Shown: in pieces, positions 16,735 to 26,607 of the stretch
How the letters are laid out: each line of letters begins with the position of its first letter
Position numbering within the stretch: the first letter of the stretch is position 1
From: CBFDBF01 sp050293315
Lineage (GTDB): Bacteria > Pseudomonadota > Gammaproteobacteria > Chromatiales > Chromatiaceae
DNA length: 64,000 nucleotides
Reading direction: 5' to 3'
NCBI GenBank assembly: GCA_050293315.1
Contig: JBNKMS010000002.1
Span: forward strand, 14,546-78,545
Position numbers and translations under genes: made by a program
The notes under the pieces: model-generated
Told to the model about the DNA's origin: nothing
The model's input: the letters and a program-made list of their open reading frames with translations, nothing else
The model's database searches: none

Positions 16735-17178
16735 CTAGAATGGTATATCGTCATCAAACCCCTCATCCTGCATTGGGGGTGGCGATGAAGGCCGCGATTG
16801 AGAGGCACCACTGCTGTCGAAATCGGCACTACCGCCGCCGCGACTATCCAGCATCTGCATCTGATCGGCGATGATCTCTGTGGTGTAGCGATCCTGACCG
16901 TTCTTGTCCTGCCACTTACGGGTCTGCAGCCTCCCTTCGACATATACCTTGGAGCCCTTCTTCAAGTACTCCCCGACGATCTCGGCGAGACGCCGAAAGA
17001 ACACCACACGGTGCCACTCGGTTCGCTCCTGCTGCTCCCCACTATTTTTGTCCTTCCATGACTCACTGGTAGCGATAGAGACATTTGCCACTGCGTTCCC
17101 GTTGGGCATATACCGCACCTCCGGGTCCTGCCCCAGATTGCCTATTAGTATTACTTTATTGACACCTCTAGTAGCCAT
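16735..17178 (-). CDS. ssb: Single-stranded DNA-binding protein
   Basis: Homotetrameric SSB that coats single-stranded DNA in replication and repair and recruits partners through its tail. The protein has 147 aa. The OB fold spans about 1-110 (GVNKVILIGNLGQDPEVRY, TEWHRVVFF), then a Ser/Pro/Gly-rich linker and the conserved acidic tip DDDIPF. AAGGA lies just upstream of the ATG. It is separated from the MFS gene by 138 bp and ends at an intrinsic terminator. No LexA box is visible upstream. Confidence 0.97.
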   Translation of the reverse strand: MATRGVNKVILIGNLGQDPEVRYMPNGNAVANVSIATSESWKDKNSGEQQERTEWHRVVFFRRLAEIVGEYLKKGSKVYVEGRLQTRKWQDKNGQDRYTTEIIADQMQMLDSRGGGSADFDSSGASQSRPSSPPPMQDEGFDDDIPF

Positions 17179-17316
17179 AATTCCTTAATCCCCCTCTCTC
17201 TGAGTGCCCAGCTCCATCCTGGAGTTGGTATGAAATATGAGTGTCCAGTTTAACCCGGATAATTCATGAAGGGAACGAAGACCGAGGGAAATATGGCACC
17301 CAAGGTTATCTGTTTG

Positions 17317-18723
17317 CTATGCCGTTTGACCATCGTCCGCGGAAAATGCACCAATCTGCTCCATATCGACCACACCTTTATCCAGCTTCAGGTAGGCGAT
17401 ACCATCTGCGGCCACCACGACAGCCTCCCCCACACCCTCGATGCCCAGCAGCCGCGCCTGCAGGGTCTCTGCCTGCGCCTGGTCCATCTTGCCGACCCGC
17501 AGCAGATGGCCGCTGAGAGAGGGTGGTGGCGCCATCCTAAAGGCCACCAGTAGCCACAGCAGGGCTACCAGCGTCCCAAAGATAAATACCCCCTCTATAC
17601 CGAAGCAGCCCTGTACCCAGCCGCCCAGCATCCCGCCCAGGAAGGCCCCGATAAACTGTGAAGTGGAGTAGATGCCCATGGCGGTACCCTTGCCGGCCGC
17701 CGGCGCCACCTTGGATACCAGCGATGGCAGCATCGCCTCCAGCAGGTTAAAGGCGAGAAAAAACAGCAGCAGCATAAGGGCCAGCCCAAATAGCCCCTGG
17801 TGGAAAAAATAGAACCCAAACTGGGATAGTGCCAGCAGCAGGACCGCCCCCAGGAGCACCGGCTTCATCTTGCCATGACGCTCCGCGATTACGATAAACG
17901 GCACCATCAACAGCATAGATAGCAGCATCACCGGCAGATAGAGCTGCCAGTGGCTACTGCTCGCCATCCCCATGTGGTCCCGCAGTGCCAGCGGAATCGA
18001 TAGAAACAGTGCCGGCATCAGCATATGCAGCGACATGATCCCAAGATCCAGGCGCAGCAGCTCAGGATTGGAGAGGGCCTGGCCAAACTGGCCGGGGACC
18101 GGCTCGGTATCACGGTGAAAGTGGCTCTCTCTGGGGTTGGGGACCAGAAACGCGGTAATCCCGATACCGGCTATGGCCAGCAGGGCGGTCAACCAGAATA
18201 TACCAGAGACGCCAATCCAGCCATCCAGTAGGGGCCCTAGTACAAGAGATATGGAAAAGGCTATACCGATACTGACACCTATAACCGCCATCATCCTGGT
18301 GCGGCTCTCCTCCCGGCTGAGGTCCGCCGCCAGCGCCATAATGACCGCAGCAATGGCGCCACTGCCCTGAATGGCCCGCCCCAGAATAACGCCCCAGATG
18401 GTGGCAGAGCTCGCGGCCACCACACTGCCTAGAGCAAACAGCAGCAGGCCGGCAATGATCACCGGCTTGCGCCCGATCCGGTCGGAGAGCATCCCCAGAG
18501 GGATCTGCAGCAGCGCCTGGGTGAGCCCGTAGGCGCCGATAGCCACCCCAACAAGTAGCGGGGTCACCCCCTCCAGCTCCTCGGCATAGAGGGCAAATAC
18601 CGGCATAATCAGGAACAGACCGAGCATCCGCAGGGAGAAGATGCCGGCCAGGGAGACGGCAGCCCGGGACTCCTCCCGGCCAGCCCCTGGACTCTCCTCG
18701 ATAACTCTGCCCTCTGTCGTCAT
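17317..18723 (-). CDS. YajR-like MFS transporter with C-terminal YAM-type domain
   Basis: A 468-aa inner-membrane major facilitator. I chose ATG at 18723 (preceded by AGGGG); an upstream ATG at 18786 would add 21 residues with no membrane character. Twelve hydrophobic segments are expected; the MFS motif A is GMLSDRIGRKPV in the loop after TM2. After the last helix comes a ~70-residue soluble tail (LQARLLGIEGVGEAVVVA, then IAYLKLDKG), which fits the ferredoxin-like YAM domain of E. coli YajR. The substrate is unknown; proton-driven drug or metabolite efflux is the usual guess. It lies between ssb and uvrA, a gammaproteobacterial arrangement. Confidence 0.87.
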   Translation of the reverse strand: MTTEGRVIEESPGAGREESRAAVSLAGIFSLRMLGLFLIMPVFALYAEELEGVTPLLVGVAIGAYGLTQALLQIPLGMLSDRIGRKPVIIAGLLLFALGSVVAASSATIWGVILGRAIQGSGAIAAVIMALAADLSREESRTRMMAVIGVSIGIAFSISLVLGPLLDGWIGVSGIFWLTALLAIAGIGITAFLVPNPRESHFHRDTEPVPGQFGQALSNPELLRLDLGIMSLHMLMPALFLSIPLALRDHMGMASSSHWQLYLPVMLLSMLLMVPFIVIAERHGKMKPVLLGAVLLLALSQFGFYFFHQGLFGLALMLLLFFLAFNLLEAMLPSLVSKVAPAAGKGTAMGIYSTSQFIGAFLGGMLGGWVQGCFGIEGVFIFGTLVALLWLLVAFRMAPPPSLSGHLLRVGKMDQAQAETLQARLLGIEGVGEAVVVAADGIAYLKLDKGVVDMEQIGAFSADDGQTA

Positions 18724-18836
18724 GCCTGCCCCTGAATGGTCACGGATTGCCCATACTACCACTCTCCAGCAGCACTTAGCCCACAATATTAAAGAGGTTG
18801 TATAATAGGGGGTTTAACCTGTTGGCGATCTGATTA

Positions 18837-21659
18837 ATGGACACTATACATATACGCGGAGCACGCACCCACAATCTAAAAGATATCGATATCGATCTGC
18901 CCCGGGACAAGCTGATCGTCATCACCGGCCTCTCCGGCTCCGGTAAATCCTCGCTGGCATTCGACACCATCTATGCCGAGGGGCAGCGGCGCTATGTCGA
19001 GTCGCTCTCCGCCTACGCCCGCCAGTTCCTGTCGATGATGGAGAAACCGGATGTCGACCATATAGAGGGACTCTCCCCGGCGATCTCGATTGAACAGAAG
19101 AGCACCTCGCACAACCCCCGCTCCACGGTCGGCACCATCACTGAGATCCATGACTATCTACGCCTACTGTTCGCCCGCGCCGGCACCCCGCGCTGCCCGC
19201 AACACGACCAACCGCTTGAGGCGCAGACCGTCAGCCAGATGGTAGACCAGGTCATGGCGCTGCCGGAGGGGAGCAAGCTGATGCTGCTCTCCCCGGCCAT
19301 CTCCGAACGTAAGGGTGAATATCACAAACTGCTGGCAGAGCTGCTGGCCCAGGGGTTCATCCGCGCCCGGATAGATGGCGAGGTGTGGGAGCTGGATGAG
19401 CCACCGGAGCTGGAGCTGCATAAAAAACATACTATCGAGGTGGTGGTTGACCGCTTCAAGGTACGGCCAGACCTTGCCCTGCGGCTGGCGGAGTCGTTTG
19501 AGACCGCCCTGCGACTCTCCGACGGCCTGGCAAGGGTCGCCTGGATCGATGAACCGCAGCGTGAGGAGCTTATCTTCTCCGCCAACTTCGCCTGCCCCCA
19601 GTGCGGCTACAGCATCCCGGAGCTAGAGCCGAGGCTCTTCTCCTTTAACAACCCGGTCGGGGCATGCCCCACCTGCGACGGTCTTGGAGTAGAGCAGTAT
19701 TTTGATCCGGAGCGGGTGGTGGCACATCCCCATCTGAGCCTGGCCGGTGGAGCCATACGCAATTGGGACCGCCGCACCAGCTACTATTTTCAACTGATCA
19801 AATCTCTCGGGCGTCACTTTAAGTTCGATGTTGAGACCGAGTGGCAGGAGCTACCTGCTGAGATCCGTGAGATCATCCTCTATGGCAGTGGTGACACTGA
19901 GATCAAGTTCAGCTACTTCAATGATAGGGGTGGACGCTACACCAAGGTGCATCCGTTTGAGGGGATAATCCGCAATATGGAGCGACGCTATCGCGAGACC
20001 GAGTCCAACGCGGTACGCGATGAGCTGGCACGCTATATTGCCCATCAGAGCTGTCCGGACTGTGGCGGCGCACGCCTCAACCAAGGGGCGCGGCATGTCT
20101 TTGTAGAGCAACACAATCTGCCCACCATTTCCGCCATGCCAATCGGTCATGCACTGGAGTTCTTTACTGCGCTGAAACTCCCAGGCAAGCGGGGCGAGAT
20201 TGCGGCCAAGGTGGTAAAAGAGATCGTGCAGCGGCTCAATTTTCTGGTCAACGTCGGACTCGACTATCTTACCCTGGAGCGGAGTGCCGACACCCTCTCT
20301 GGAGGCGAAGCGCAACGTATCCGCCTGGCCAGTCAGATCGGTGCCGGGCTGGTTGGGGTGATGTATATCCTGGATGAACCATCTATCGGCCTGCACCAGC
20401 GCGATAACAGCAAACTGCTGGAGACCCTCGCCTATCTACGCGATTTGGGCAACACCGTTATCGTAGTGGAGCATGATGAAGAGGCGATACGCAGCGCCGA
20501 CCATCTGGTCGACATCGGCCCTGGTGCCGGGGTCCATGGTGGTCGTATCGTCGCCCAGGGTGAGGTCAATGATGTGATTGCAGCCGGCGACTCGCTTACC
20601 GGGAGATATCTTTCCGGTGAACTTGCCATCAAGGTCCCGACAGAGCGTACTGCCGTTGACCGGAAACGGATACTCTCCCTGCTGGGTGCCAGCGGTAATA
20701 ATCTGAAACAGGTTGACCTGCATATCCCTGTGGGTCTGTTTACATGCATTACTGGTGTCTCCGGTTCGGGTAAATCCACCCTGATCAACGACACCCTCTA
20801 CCCTTTAGTCTCGTCCAGACTCAATCCAGGCCACCGCGACTCGGCACCCTGCAATGAGATCACCGGCATTGAGCACTTTGATAAGGTGGTGGATATAGAC
20901 CAGAGCCCCATTGGACGCACCCCTCGCTCTAACCCGGCCACCTATACCGGCCTGTTTACCCCTATCCGGGAGCTGTTTGCCAACACCCAGGAGGCGCGTT
21001 CCCGCGGCTATACCCCTGGACGCTTCAGCTTCAACGTCAAGGGTGGCCGCTGTGAGGCCTGCCGTGGTGATGGCGTAATCAAGGTGGAGATGCACTTCTT
21101 GCCGGACATCTATGTGCAGTGTGATATCTGTAAGGGGAAGCGCTACAACCGCGAGACCCTGCAGATCAAATACAAGGACAGAAGCATCGATCAAATACTG
21201 GCGATGACTGTGGAGGAGGCCCTCGACTTCTTTGCCGCCATCCCGGCGCTGAAGCGCAAGCTCACCACCCTGATGGATGTAGGCCTCTCCTATATCACCC
21301 TGGGACAGAACGCCACCACCCTCTCTGGGGGTGAAGCGCAGCGGGTAAAGCTGTCCCGCGAGCTATCCAAACGCGATACCGGTAGCACCCTATATATCCT
21401 GGATGAGCCCACCACCGGGCTGCACTTCCACGATATCCAGCACCTGCTGGAGGTGCTGCATCGACTCCGCGACCACGGTAATAGCGTGGTGGTAATTGAG
21501 CACAATCTGGACGTGATCAAGACCGCCGACTGGATCATCGACCTGGGACCAGAGGGCGGAGACCGTGGTGGCGAGATTATCACCCAGGGGACCCCTGAAG
21601 AGGTGGCTGCAGTGGAGCACTCGTATACAGGGCACTATCTGCAGGCAATGCTGAAATAG
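18837..21659 (+). CDS. uvrA: Excinuclease ABC subunit UvrA
   Basis: DNA damage-recognition ATPase of nucleotide excision repair, acting as a dimer with UvrB. The protein has 940 aa, the same as E. coli. Two ABC modules carry Walker A GLSGSGKS (31-38) and GVSGSGKS (640-647), with LSGGEAQRI and LSGGEAQRV signatures. Zinc-binding Cys pairs are CPQC...CPTC and CEAC...CDIC. A TATAAT lies 31 bp before the ATG, but no LexA box (CTG-N10-CAG) is seen, so SOS control is not evident. Divergent from the MFS gene and convergent with the CHASE-GGDEF-EAL gene (7-bp gap). Confidence 0.98.
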   Translation: MDTIHIRGARTHNLKDIDIDLPRDKLIVITGLSGSGKSSLAFDTIYAEGQRRYVESLSAYARQFLSMMEKPDVDHIEGLSPAISIEQKSTSHNPRSTVGTITEIHDYLRLLFARAGTPRCPQHDQPLEAQTVSQMVDQVMALPEGSKLMLLSPAISERKGEYHKLLAELLAQGFIRARIDGEVWELDEPPELELHKKHTIEVVVDRFKVRPDLALRLAESFETALRLSDGLARVAWIDEPQREELIFSANFACPQCGYSIPELEPRLFSFNNPVGACPTCDGLGVEQYFDPERVVAHPHLSLAGGAIRNWDRRTSYYFQLIKSLGRHFKFDVETEWQELPAEIREIILYGSGDTEIKFSYFNDRGGRYTKVHPFEGIIRNMERRYRETESNAVRDELARYIAHQSCPDCGGARLNQGARHVFVEQHNLPTISAMPIGHALEFFTALKLPGKRGEIAAKVVKEIVQRLNFLVNVGLDYLTLERSADTLSGGEAQRIRLASQIGAGLVGVMYILDEPSIGLHQRDNSKLLETLAYLRDLGNTVIVVEHDEEAIRSADHLVDIGPGAGVHGGRIVAQGEVNDVIAAGDSLTGRYLSGELAIKVPTERTAVDRKRILSLLGASGNNLKQVDLHIPVGLFTCITGVSGSGKSTLINDTLYPLVSSRLNPGHRDSAPCNEITGIEHFDKVVDIDQSPIGRTPRSNPATYTGLFTPIRELFANTQEARSRGYTPGRFSFNVKGGRCEACRGDGVIKVEMHFLPDIYVQCDICKGKRYNRETLQIKYKDRSIDQILAMTVEEALDFFAAIPALKRKLTTLMDVGLSYITLGQNATTLSGGEAQRVKLSRELSKRDTGSTLYILDEPTTGLHFHDIQHLLEVLHRLRDHGNSVVVIEHNLDVIKTADWIIDLGPEGGDRGGEIITQGTPEEVAAVEHSYTGHYLQAMLK

Positions 21660-21666
21660 CCCTACT

Positions 21667-24474
21667 CTAGCAAGGCAGGATGACCCCTGATACCTCCTGC
21701 GGATCACTCATATAGTTACCGATCAACTCAGCAAACATCTCTGGTGGCAGCGGTTTACTGAATAACAGCCCCTGCCCCATCTGACACCCCTGCTGCTGCA
21801 AAAAGTCTCTCTGCACCGCAGTCTCAATACCCTCTGCAACTATTTCCAGATTAAGGCGATGCGCCATAGCAATAATCGCGGAGGTGATGGTTGTATCATC
21901 AGGATCATGGGGTGTATCTTTTATAAACGAACGATCTATCTTTAAGGTGTCCAGTGGAAGACGTTTCAGATAGCTCAGTGATGAGTGGCCAGTCCCAAAA
22001 TCATCAATCGATATAGAGATACCCATTTGTTTAAATGCGGTCAGCGCATTAATAGTATCATCAACATTCTGCATGACTGTACTTTCAGTAATCTCCAGAC
22101 CCAAATATTTTGGGTCAAGCTTATGACGTTTCAGTGCCGACTCTATCCTGCTGTGTAGATCATGTTGTAGAAATTGCATATTGCTCAAATTCACGGAAAT
22201 ACGCATGTGTGGATAGCCTGCATCTTGCCACTCCCTGTTCTGCCTACACGCCTCATTAAACACCCATTCACCAAGATCGATAATCATCCCGGTCTCTTCT
22301 GCGATCTGGATAAGTTCCAATACTGGAATTGTGCCAAGTTCAGGCCGACTGAAGCGTAACAATGCCTCAGCTGACACGATCTTTCTAGTCACGAGATCTA
22401 TCTGTGGCTGATAGTATAATTTGAACTCTTTAGCATTTAGCGCCTTACGCAGCTCGCCCTCCAGTTTGAGACGACTTGCCACCAAGGCGTTCATTTTGCT
22501 GGTATAGAATTGATAGTTATTTTTACCAACACTCTTCGCATGATACATAGCAGTATCTGCACTCTTAAGTAGGGCCTCAACACTCTCTCCATCATCCGGA
22601 TATATCGCGATACCTATACTCGTAGTCACATACACCTCATGCCCTTTGAGATCGTATATACCAGCTATCGATTTTATGACCCTATCCGTTACTGCGCCGA
22701 TTGTCTCCGGGTTATCGATATTATCAAGCAAGATTGTAAATTCGTCGCCGCCAAGTCGCGCGATACAACGCTCATGTTCAAACGGGGCATCTGGACGTCC
22801 CACGATATCAGAGCCTCGCAGGCACTCAACCAGCCTGTCACTTACCCCCACGAGCAGCAGGTCACCACGCTCGTGCCCTAATGTATCATTGATGCGCTTG
22901 AATTCATCCAGATCAAGATAGAGTATGGCACAGGACCTGTTATGTCTTTTGGCTGTATTAACAGCCAGGCTGACATGCTCTTTAAATGCCTGTCGATTCG
23001 GCAGTTTGGTCAGATGATCAAAATAGGCCATATTGCGTATTTTCTCATTCCACCTCTGGCGCTCCGTAACATCGCGAGCAAATACGCTTAATATAAATAG
23101 CCGACCTATATGGGTACTAGAGATCACCAACTCTAAGGCAAACTTCCGATCACTGTTGTCTCTCCCTGTGGTCTCGAGGTGAACATTATTTGGTTCAGAA
23201 TCATCGGGATCAAGCATCGAACTAAGAATATCTGAGGTCTCACTGAATGCGCTCTCAGTAAGAATCAGAGGAAACAGCCCCTGACCGATCACCTCCTCTT
23301 CACTGTAACCAAATATCTTCGATGCCTGCCTGTTCCAACTGACTATATTGCCCTTGATGTCAGCAGTAATGACGGCCTCAAATGCTGTATCGACCACATG
23401 GGCAAAACGGGCATTCTCAGCAGCAATTACGGCATTAGCTTCACTCTCCTGCTGCCGTGCGATCTTTCTGCTTTCGTAGGCAGCTACAGCCAGAGAGAGC
23501 AACGAAATAGAGAGCAGCCATTGGACCCCTATCTTCCATAGATTAATATCTCCAATACCGACCTCCTCCCGGATCAAAAGAGTAAAGGGCAATCCATAGA
23601 CATCTATATTCTGCCTAAATGAGAGTATGCCCATATGCTCTAAATCTCCCCCTATCTCATTCTGTTTGGACACATCGATCCGTCCATTTGCCGGCGATCC
23701 TTCTGCTCCAGCAACAGGAATAAGGTCAACTTTAGTAACCCTCGCATGCTGGATATCCTCAGATAGGCGTTGGAGATCTATCCTCAGGGCATACATGCCA
23801 CTGAACATAGCCATACGATCATCGTCCTTTTTCGGCGGGTAACGCCCCAGATAGAGAGGCTTCATCACAAAATAGGTCTGAGCTTCTCGATTGTTATGGG
23901 AAAAGGGTCCGGCCATTGTAATGCCGCCAGAGGTTACAGCCTTATCTATCGCAGCAAACGCCTCTGGTTGCTGGGACAGATCATACCCAAGCCAGTTGGA
24001 CGATAATGGCCCCATCGGCTCGACAAAGCTGATAGGCAGATGAAATCCCTGTTTGTATGCACGACCTTGTGATGTCTCCTGTTCTATGCGAAAACTGACA
24101 AAACCATCCTCACGCATGCGGTTCTCATAATCTGCCAGCATATCGTCATGGATCCAGTCCATACGGATCACACCGCCAATAAAGGGGTATGCCTTCAATA
24201 TCTCGTGTGAAAATGCCGCCTGCTCAGCACTACTGAGGAGGTCATCCGAATGAAACAGACCGGTGAGGGAAATCAGTACAGTCTCAAGGTTGGCGATACG
24301 TTGATTCAGTCTGAGCTGTGTTGCAGATGCCTTAGCCTTAAAGTCATCTTCGACCGAGCTATACTCAAGCCAGAACGCAAACAGACCGGATAAAACCACA
24401 AACAGAGCGGCAATACACAAGAGAATGACTCTGTGACTCTCTTTATATATTTGTTTCCTCTTACTGAAATGCAT
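21667..24474 (-). CDS. CHASE-PAS-GGDEF-EAL cyclic-di-GMP enzyme
   Basis: A 935-aa inner-membrane sensor that should make and/or degrade c-di-GMP. TM1 is about 15-37; a periplasmic CHASE-type domain spans about 45-300 (FIGGVIRMDWI, ITMAGPFSHNN, YFVMKPLYL); TM2 is about 313-333; PAS about 350-475; GGDEF about 483-655 with GGDEF at 575-579; EAL about 665-920 with EAL at 703-705. EAL catalytic motifs (VNLSNMQF, LEITES, IDDFGTGHSSL, AEGIE) look complete. The RxxD inhibitory motif (RGSD, 553-556) is separated from GGDEF by about 18 residues instead of the usual five. It lies 2 bp after a periplasmic binding-protein gene that may supply its ligand. Confidence 0.93.
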   Translation of the reverse strand: MHFSKRKQIYKESHRVILLCIAALFVVLSGLFAFWLEYSSVEDDFKAKASATQLRLNQRIANLETVLISLTGLFHSDDLLSSAEQAAFSHEILKAYPFIGGVIRMDWIHDDMLADYENRMREDGFVSFRIEQETSQGRAYKQGFHLPISFVEPMGPLSSNWLGYDLSQQPEAFAAIDKAVTSGGITMAGPFSHNNREAQTYFVMKPLYLGRYPPKKDDDRMAMFSGMYALRIDLQRLSEDIQHARVTKVDLIPVAGAEGSPANGRIDVSKQNEIGGDLEHMGILSFRQNIDVYGLPFTLLIREEVGIGDINLWKIGVQWLLSISLLSLAVAAYESRKIARQQESEANAVIAAENARFAHVVDTAFEAVITADIKGNIVSWNRQASKIFGYSEEEVIGQGLFPLILTESAFSETSDILSSMLDPDDSEPNNVHLETTGRDNSDRKFALELVISSTHIGRLFILSVFARDVTERQRWNEKIRNMAYFDHLTKLPNRQAFKEHVSLAVNTAKRHNRSCAILYLDLDEFKRINDTLGHERGDLLLVGVSDRLVECLRGSDIVGRPDAPFEHERCIARLGGDEFTILLDNIDNPETIGAVTDRVIKSIAGIYDLKGHEVYVTTSIGIAIYPDDGESVEALLKSADTAMYHAKSVGKNNYQFYTSKMNALVASRLKLEGELRKALNAKEFKLYYQPQIDLVTRKIVSAEALLRFSRPELGTIPVLELIQIAEETGMIIDLGEWVFNEACRQNREWQDAGYPHMRISVNLSNMQFLQHDLHSRIESALKRHKLDPKYLGLEITESTVMQNVDDTINALTAFKQMGISISIDDFGTGHSSLSYLKRLPLDTLKIDRSFIKDTPHDPDDTTITSAIIAMAHRLNLEIVAEGIETAVQRDFLQQQGCQMGQGLLFSKPLPPEMFAELIGNYMSDPQEVSGVILPC

Positions 24475-24476
24475 TG

Positions 24477-25442
24477 TTATTGTATTTTCTTGGCCTTGCG
24501 CACGTATGCTGCAGGCATCTCAATGCCACTCCCTTGTAAGATTGATTGATTCACCCATATCTCCGATTTTCTGTTGGATACAATGGGGATGTCTGCCGGG
24601 CTTGCCCCATCAAGTATGGCAAGAGCGGCCTTACCGGCCCACTCCCCATGCTCTGCCGGGATCTTTGTCAGACCAAGAATTGTGTATGGCATCATCCATT
24701 CGTGATTCGTCACGCTGAGCTTGCGGGTGTCACTCTGTGTAGCGTGTTTAGCCAAATCACTATCCCAATCATTAATGCCTGAGTTGCTTCCAATTACTAC
24801 CAAATCATACTGCTGCGCATATCTATAGGCCGAGATCCAATCTTTTGTGGTCTGCGCCAATCTATATTTCAAATCAACATTGTATTTCTCTGCTGCCAGC
24901 TCAAATCTATGCAGGTTCTTTTTCTCGGTTAGCGTATCCGCCCCGATATAGATAGCCGTTCGCGCCCTTCCCTGAATAGAATCAACCCGCCGAAACAGCT
25001 CATCTATTGGGGCCACTTCAACCATGCCTGTGGCGTTCTTATATGGTAAGCCATACCCTTCAACGGTCCAATTCACGCCACAGAAAACGAATGGGACATC
25101 ATGATCCTTATAAAATGGCTGCAGGACGTATTTTACGGCATTATCATCCGATGTTATTACAACATCCGGCTGCCACTTATCTATTAACTCCTTTGCTTGC
25201 AGTGCTGCAGCCTTTATTGATGCGATATCCTTTTTTCGCTTGGTGTCCATGTCAAACTGTTTAAGCTCGCACTTACCGCCTACGGTATCGCGCAGGCCCT
25301 GCTCTACACCATCAGACCAGGCGTATCCTTTGTGGTAGGAGGATATATAGAGACATTTTTCAGCGGCCGCGCCATGTGACGAGAGCGCCAGTATTACAGT
25401 TAGAACATAGACAGAGCGTAGCGTTCGCGTTGAGTCAGGCAT
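24477..25442 (-). CDS. Periplasmic ABC-type substrate-binding protein, orphan
   Basis: A 321-aa protein with a Sec signal peptide (VYVLTVILALSSHGAAAE, cleavage near residue 27). The mature part shows a two-lobed periplasmic-binding fold of the ABC_sub_bind type: KCLYISSYHKGYAWSDGV, PDVVITSDDNAVKYV, then VPFVFCGVNW, and YDLVVIGSNSG in lobe two. No permease or ATPase gene is nearby, so it is probably a sensor rather than an uptake component. It is transcribed immediately ahead of the CHASE-PAS-GGDEF-EAL gene (2-bp gap), suggesting that the ligand-bound protein contacts that periplasmic CHASE domain (inference). The ligand is unknown. Confidence 0.83.
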   Translation of the reverse strand: MPDSTRTLRSVYVLTVILALSSHGAAAEKCLYISSYHKGYAWSDGVEQGLRDTVGGKCELKQFDMDTKRKKDIASIKAAALQAKELIDKWQPDVVITSDDNAVKYVLQPFYKDHDVPFVFCGVNWTVEGYGLPYKNATGMVEVAPIDELFRRVDSIQGRARTAIYIGADTLTEKKNLHRFELAAEKYNVDLKYRLAQTTKDWISAYRYAQQYDLVVIGSNSGINDWDSDLAKHATQSDTRKLSVTNHEWMMPYTILGLTKIPAEHGEWAGKAALAILDGASPADIPIVSNRKSEIWVNQSILQGSGIEMPAAYVRKAKKIQ

Positions 25443-25563
25443 AGAGACAAATCATCGATAAAAGACCGTACACATAGTGTAATTATCACTAGTATAGTAT
25501 CAATGTACAGGGCTGGGGGTTTGGGATGATAATATTAGAAAATTCCGCTCTCTGGCCAGGTTT

Positions 25564-26607
25564 TCAGGTCTCCCCCTTGGAGTCCTTCAGCGGCAGCTGA
25601 ATAGTGAACAGGGTCCCTTTGCCCAGCTCTGACTGGACGCTCATTTTTCCGTGGTGCTTGTCCGTTACCACGCTATACACGATGGCCAGCCCCTGCCCAG
25701 AACCCCGCCCCACCTCCTTGGTGGTGAAGAAGGGTTCGAAGATCTTCTGCTGCAACTCCTCGGGGATGCCGCAGCCGTTATCTTCGACCTTAATCTCTGC
25801 CCACTCGCCGTCACGCCGGGTGGTGATGCGGATAACCCCTTTTTTACCATCTTTCGCCGTGCAGTCTTCAATGGCATGGGCGGCGTTGACTATAAGATTG
25901 AGCAGGGCCTGGCCAAGTTCATCTTTGAGCCCCTCTACCGGCGGTAGCTCAGGGTCCAGACTGGTCTCCAGATCCGCCACAAGTTTCCACTCATTACGGG
26001 ATATCTCGACTGTGGTCTGGACCAAACCGGATAGATCCACAGGCTGCATGGTGCCGCCGCTGGGGTGGGCAAACTCTTTCATTGCGCTCACGATACCGGT
26101 GATACGTTTTACCCCGTTCTCACACTCATTCAGGGCGCGGGGAATCTCCTCCTGCAGGAATTCGAAATCGGCATCTTCCAAGGCCTTGGCGATAGTATTG
26201 TGGTACTCCTGTGGGGATTGCCCCTCCGGTGCTGAGGATAACAGACTCTCGCAGGAGTTCAGCGCCTGAAGCAACTCCGAAAAGGTCTGTGAGAGAAAAT
26301 TGATATTATTTCCAACATACTGGGTCGGGGTATTGATCTCGTGGGCAATGCCGGAGGCCAACTGGCCGATGGCCTGCAGTTTCTGTGAGTGCAACAGTTC
26401 GGCCTGTGCCGCCTTAAGTTCTGCCAGGGTACTTGCCAACTCCTTGGTGCGGGTATCGACAACATTTTCCAGTGCGATATTCTGTTCAAATAGCGCGAAA
26501 CCGGAGATGTCGTCTGCGATATGCTGCTCCAGGCGCTCCGACAATATCCGAATAGTCTTCTCCTGCGCCTTAAGTTTATGTTGAAGAGTCTGAACCTGTG
26601 CGTTCAT
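25564..26607 (-). CDS. Cytoplasmic sensor histidine kinase
   Basis: A 347-aa kinase without membrane segments. An N-terminal coiled coil (about 1-75, LQHKLKAQEKTIRIL) leads into the dimerisation H-box ASGIAHEINTP with His89 as phosphoacceptor. The ATPase domain has the N-box LLNLIVNAAHAIED, then DNGCGIPEE, FEPFFTTKEVGRGSGQGL. The ATG overlaps the FIST gene stop by 4 bp, so the pair is coupled and FIST probably senses for the kinase. No response regulator gene is in the window. Its core closely resembles the kinase at 28589-30157. Confidence 0.93.
   Translation of the reverse strand: MNAQVQTLQHKLKAQEKTIRILSERLEQHIADDISGFALFEQNIALENVVDTRTKELASTLAELKAAQAELLHSQKLQAIGQLASGIAHEINTPTQYVGNNINFLSQTFSELLQALNSCESLLSSAPEGQSPQEYHNTIAKALEDADFEFLQEEIPRALNECENGVKRITGIVSAMKEFAHPSGGTMQPVDLSGLVQTTVEISRNEWKLVADLETSLDPELPPVEGLKDELGQALLNLIVNAAHAIEDCTAKDGKKGVIRITTRRDGEWAEIKVEDNGCGIPEELQQKIFEPFFTTKEVGRGSGQGLAIVYSVVTDKHHGKMSVQSELGKGTLFTIQLPLKDSKGET

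Noticed and set aside
18787..18836. LexA/SOS box upstream of uvrA (and ssb at 17179-17260)
   Set aside because: I looked for CTG-N10-CAG near both starts and found none with reasonable flanks.
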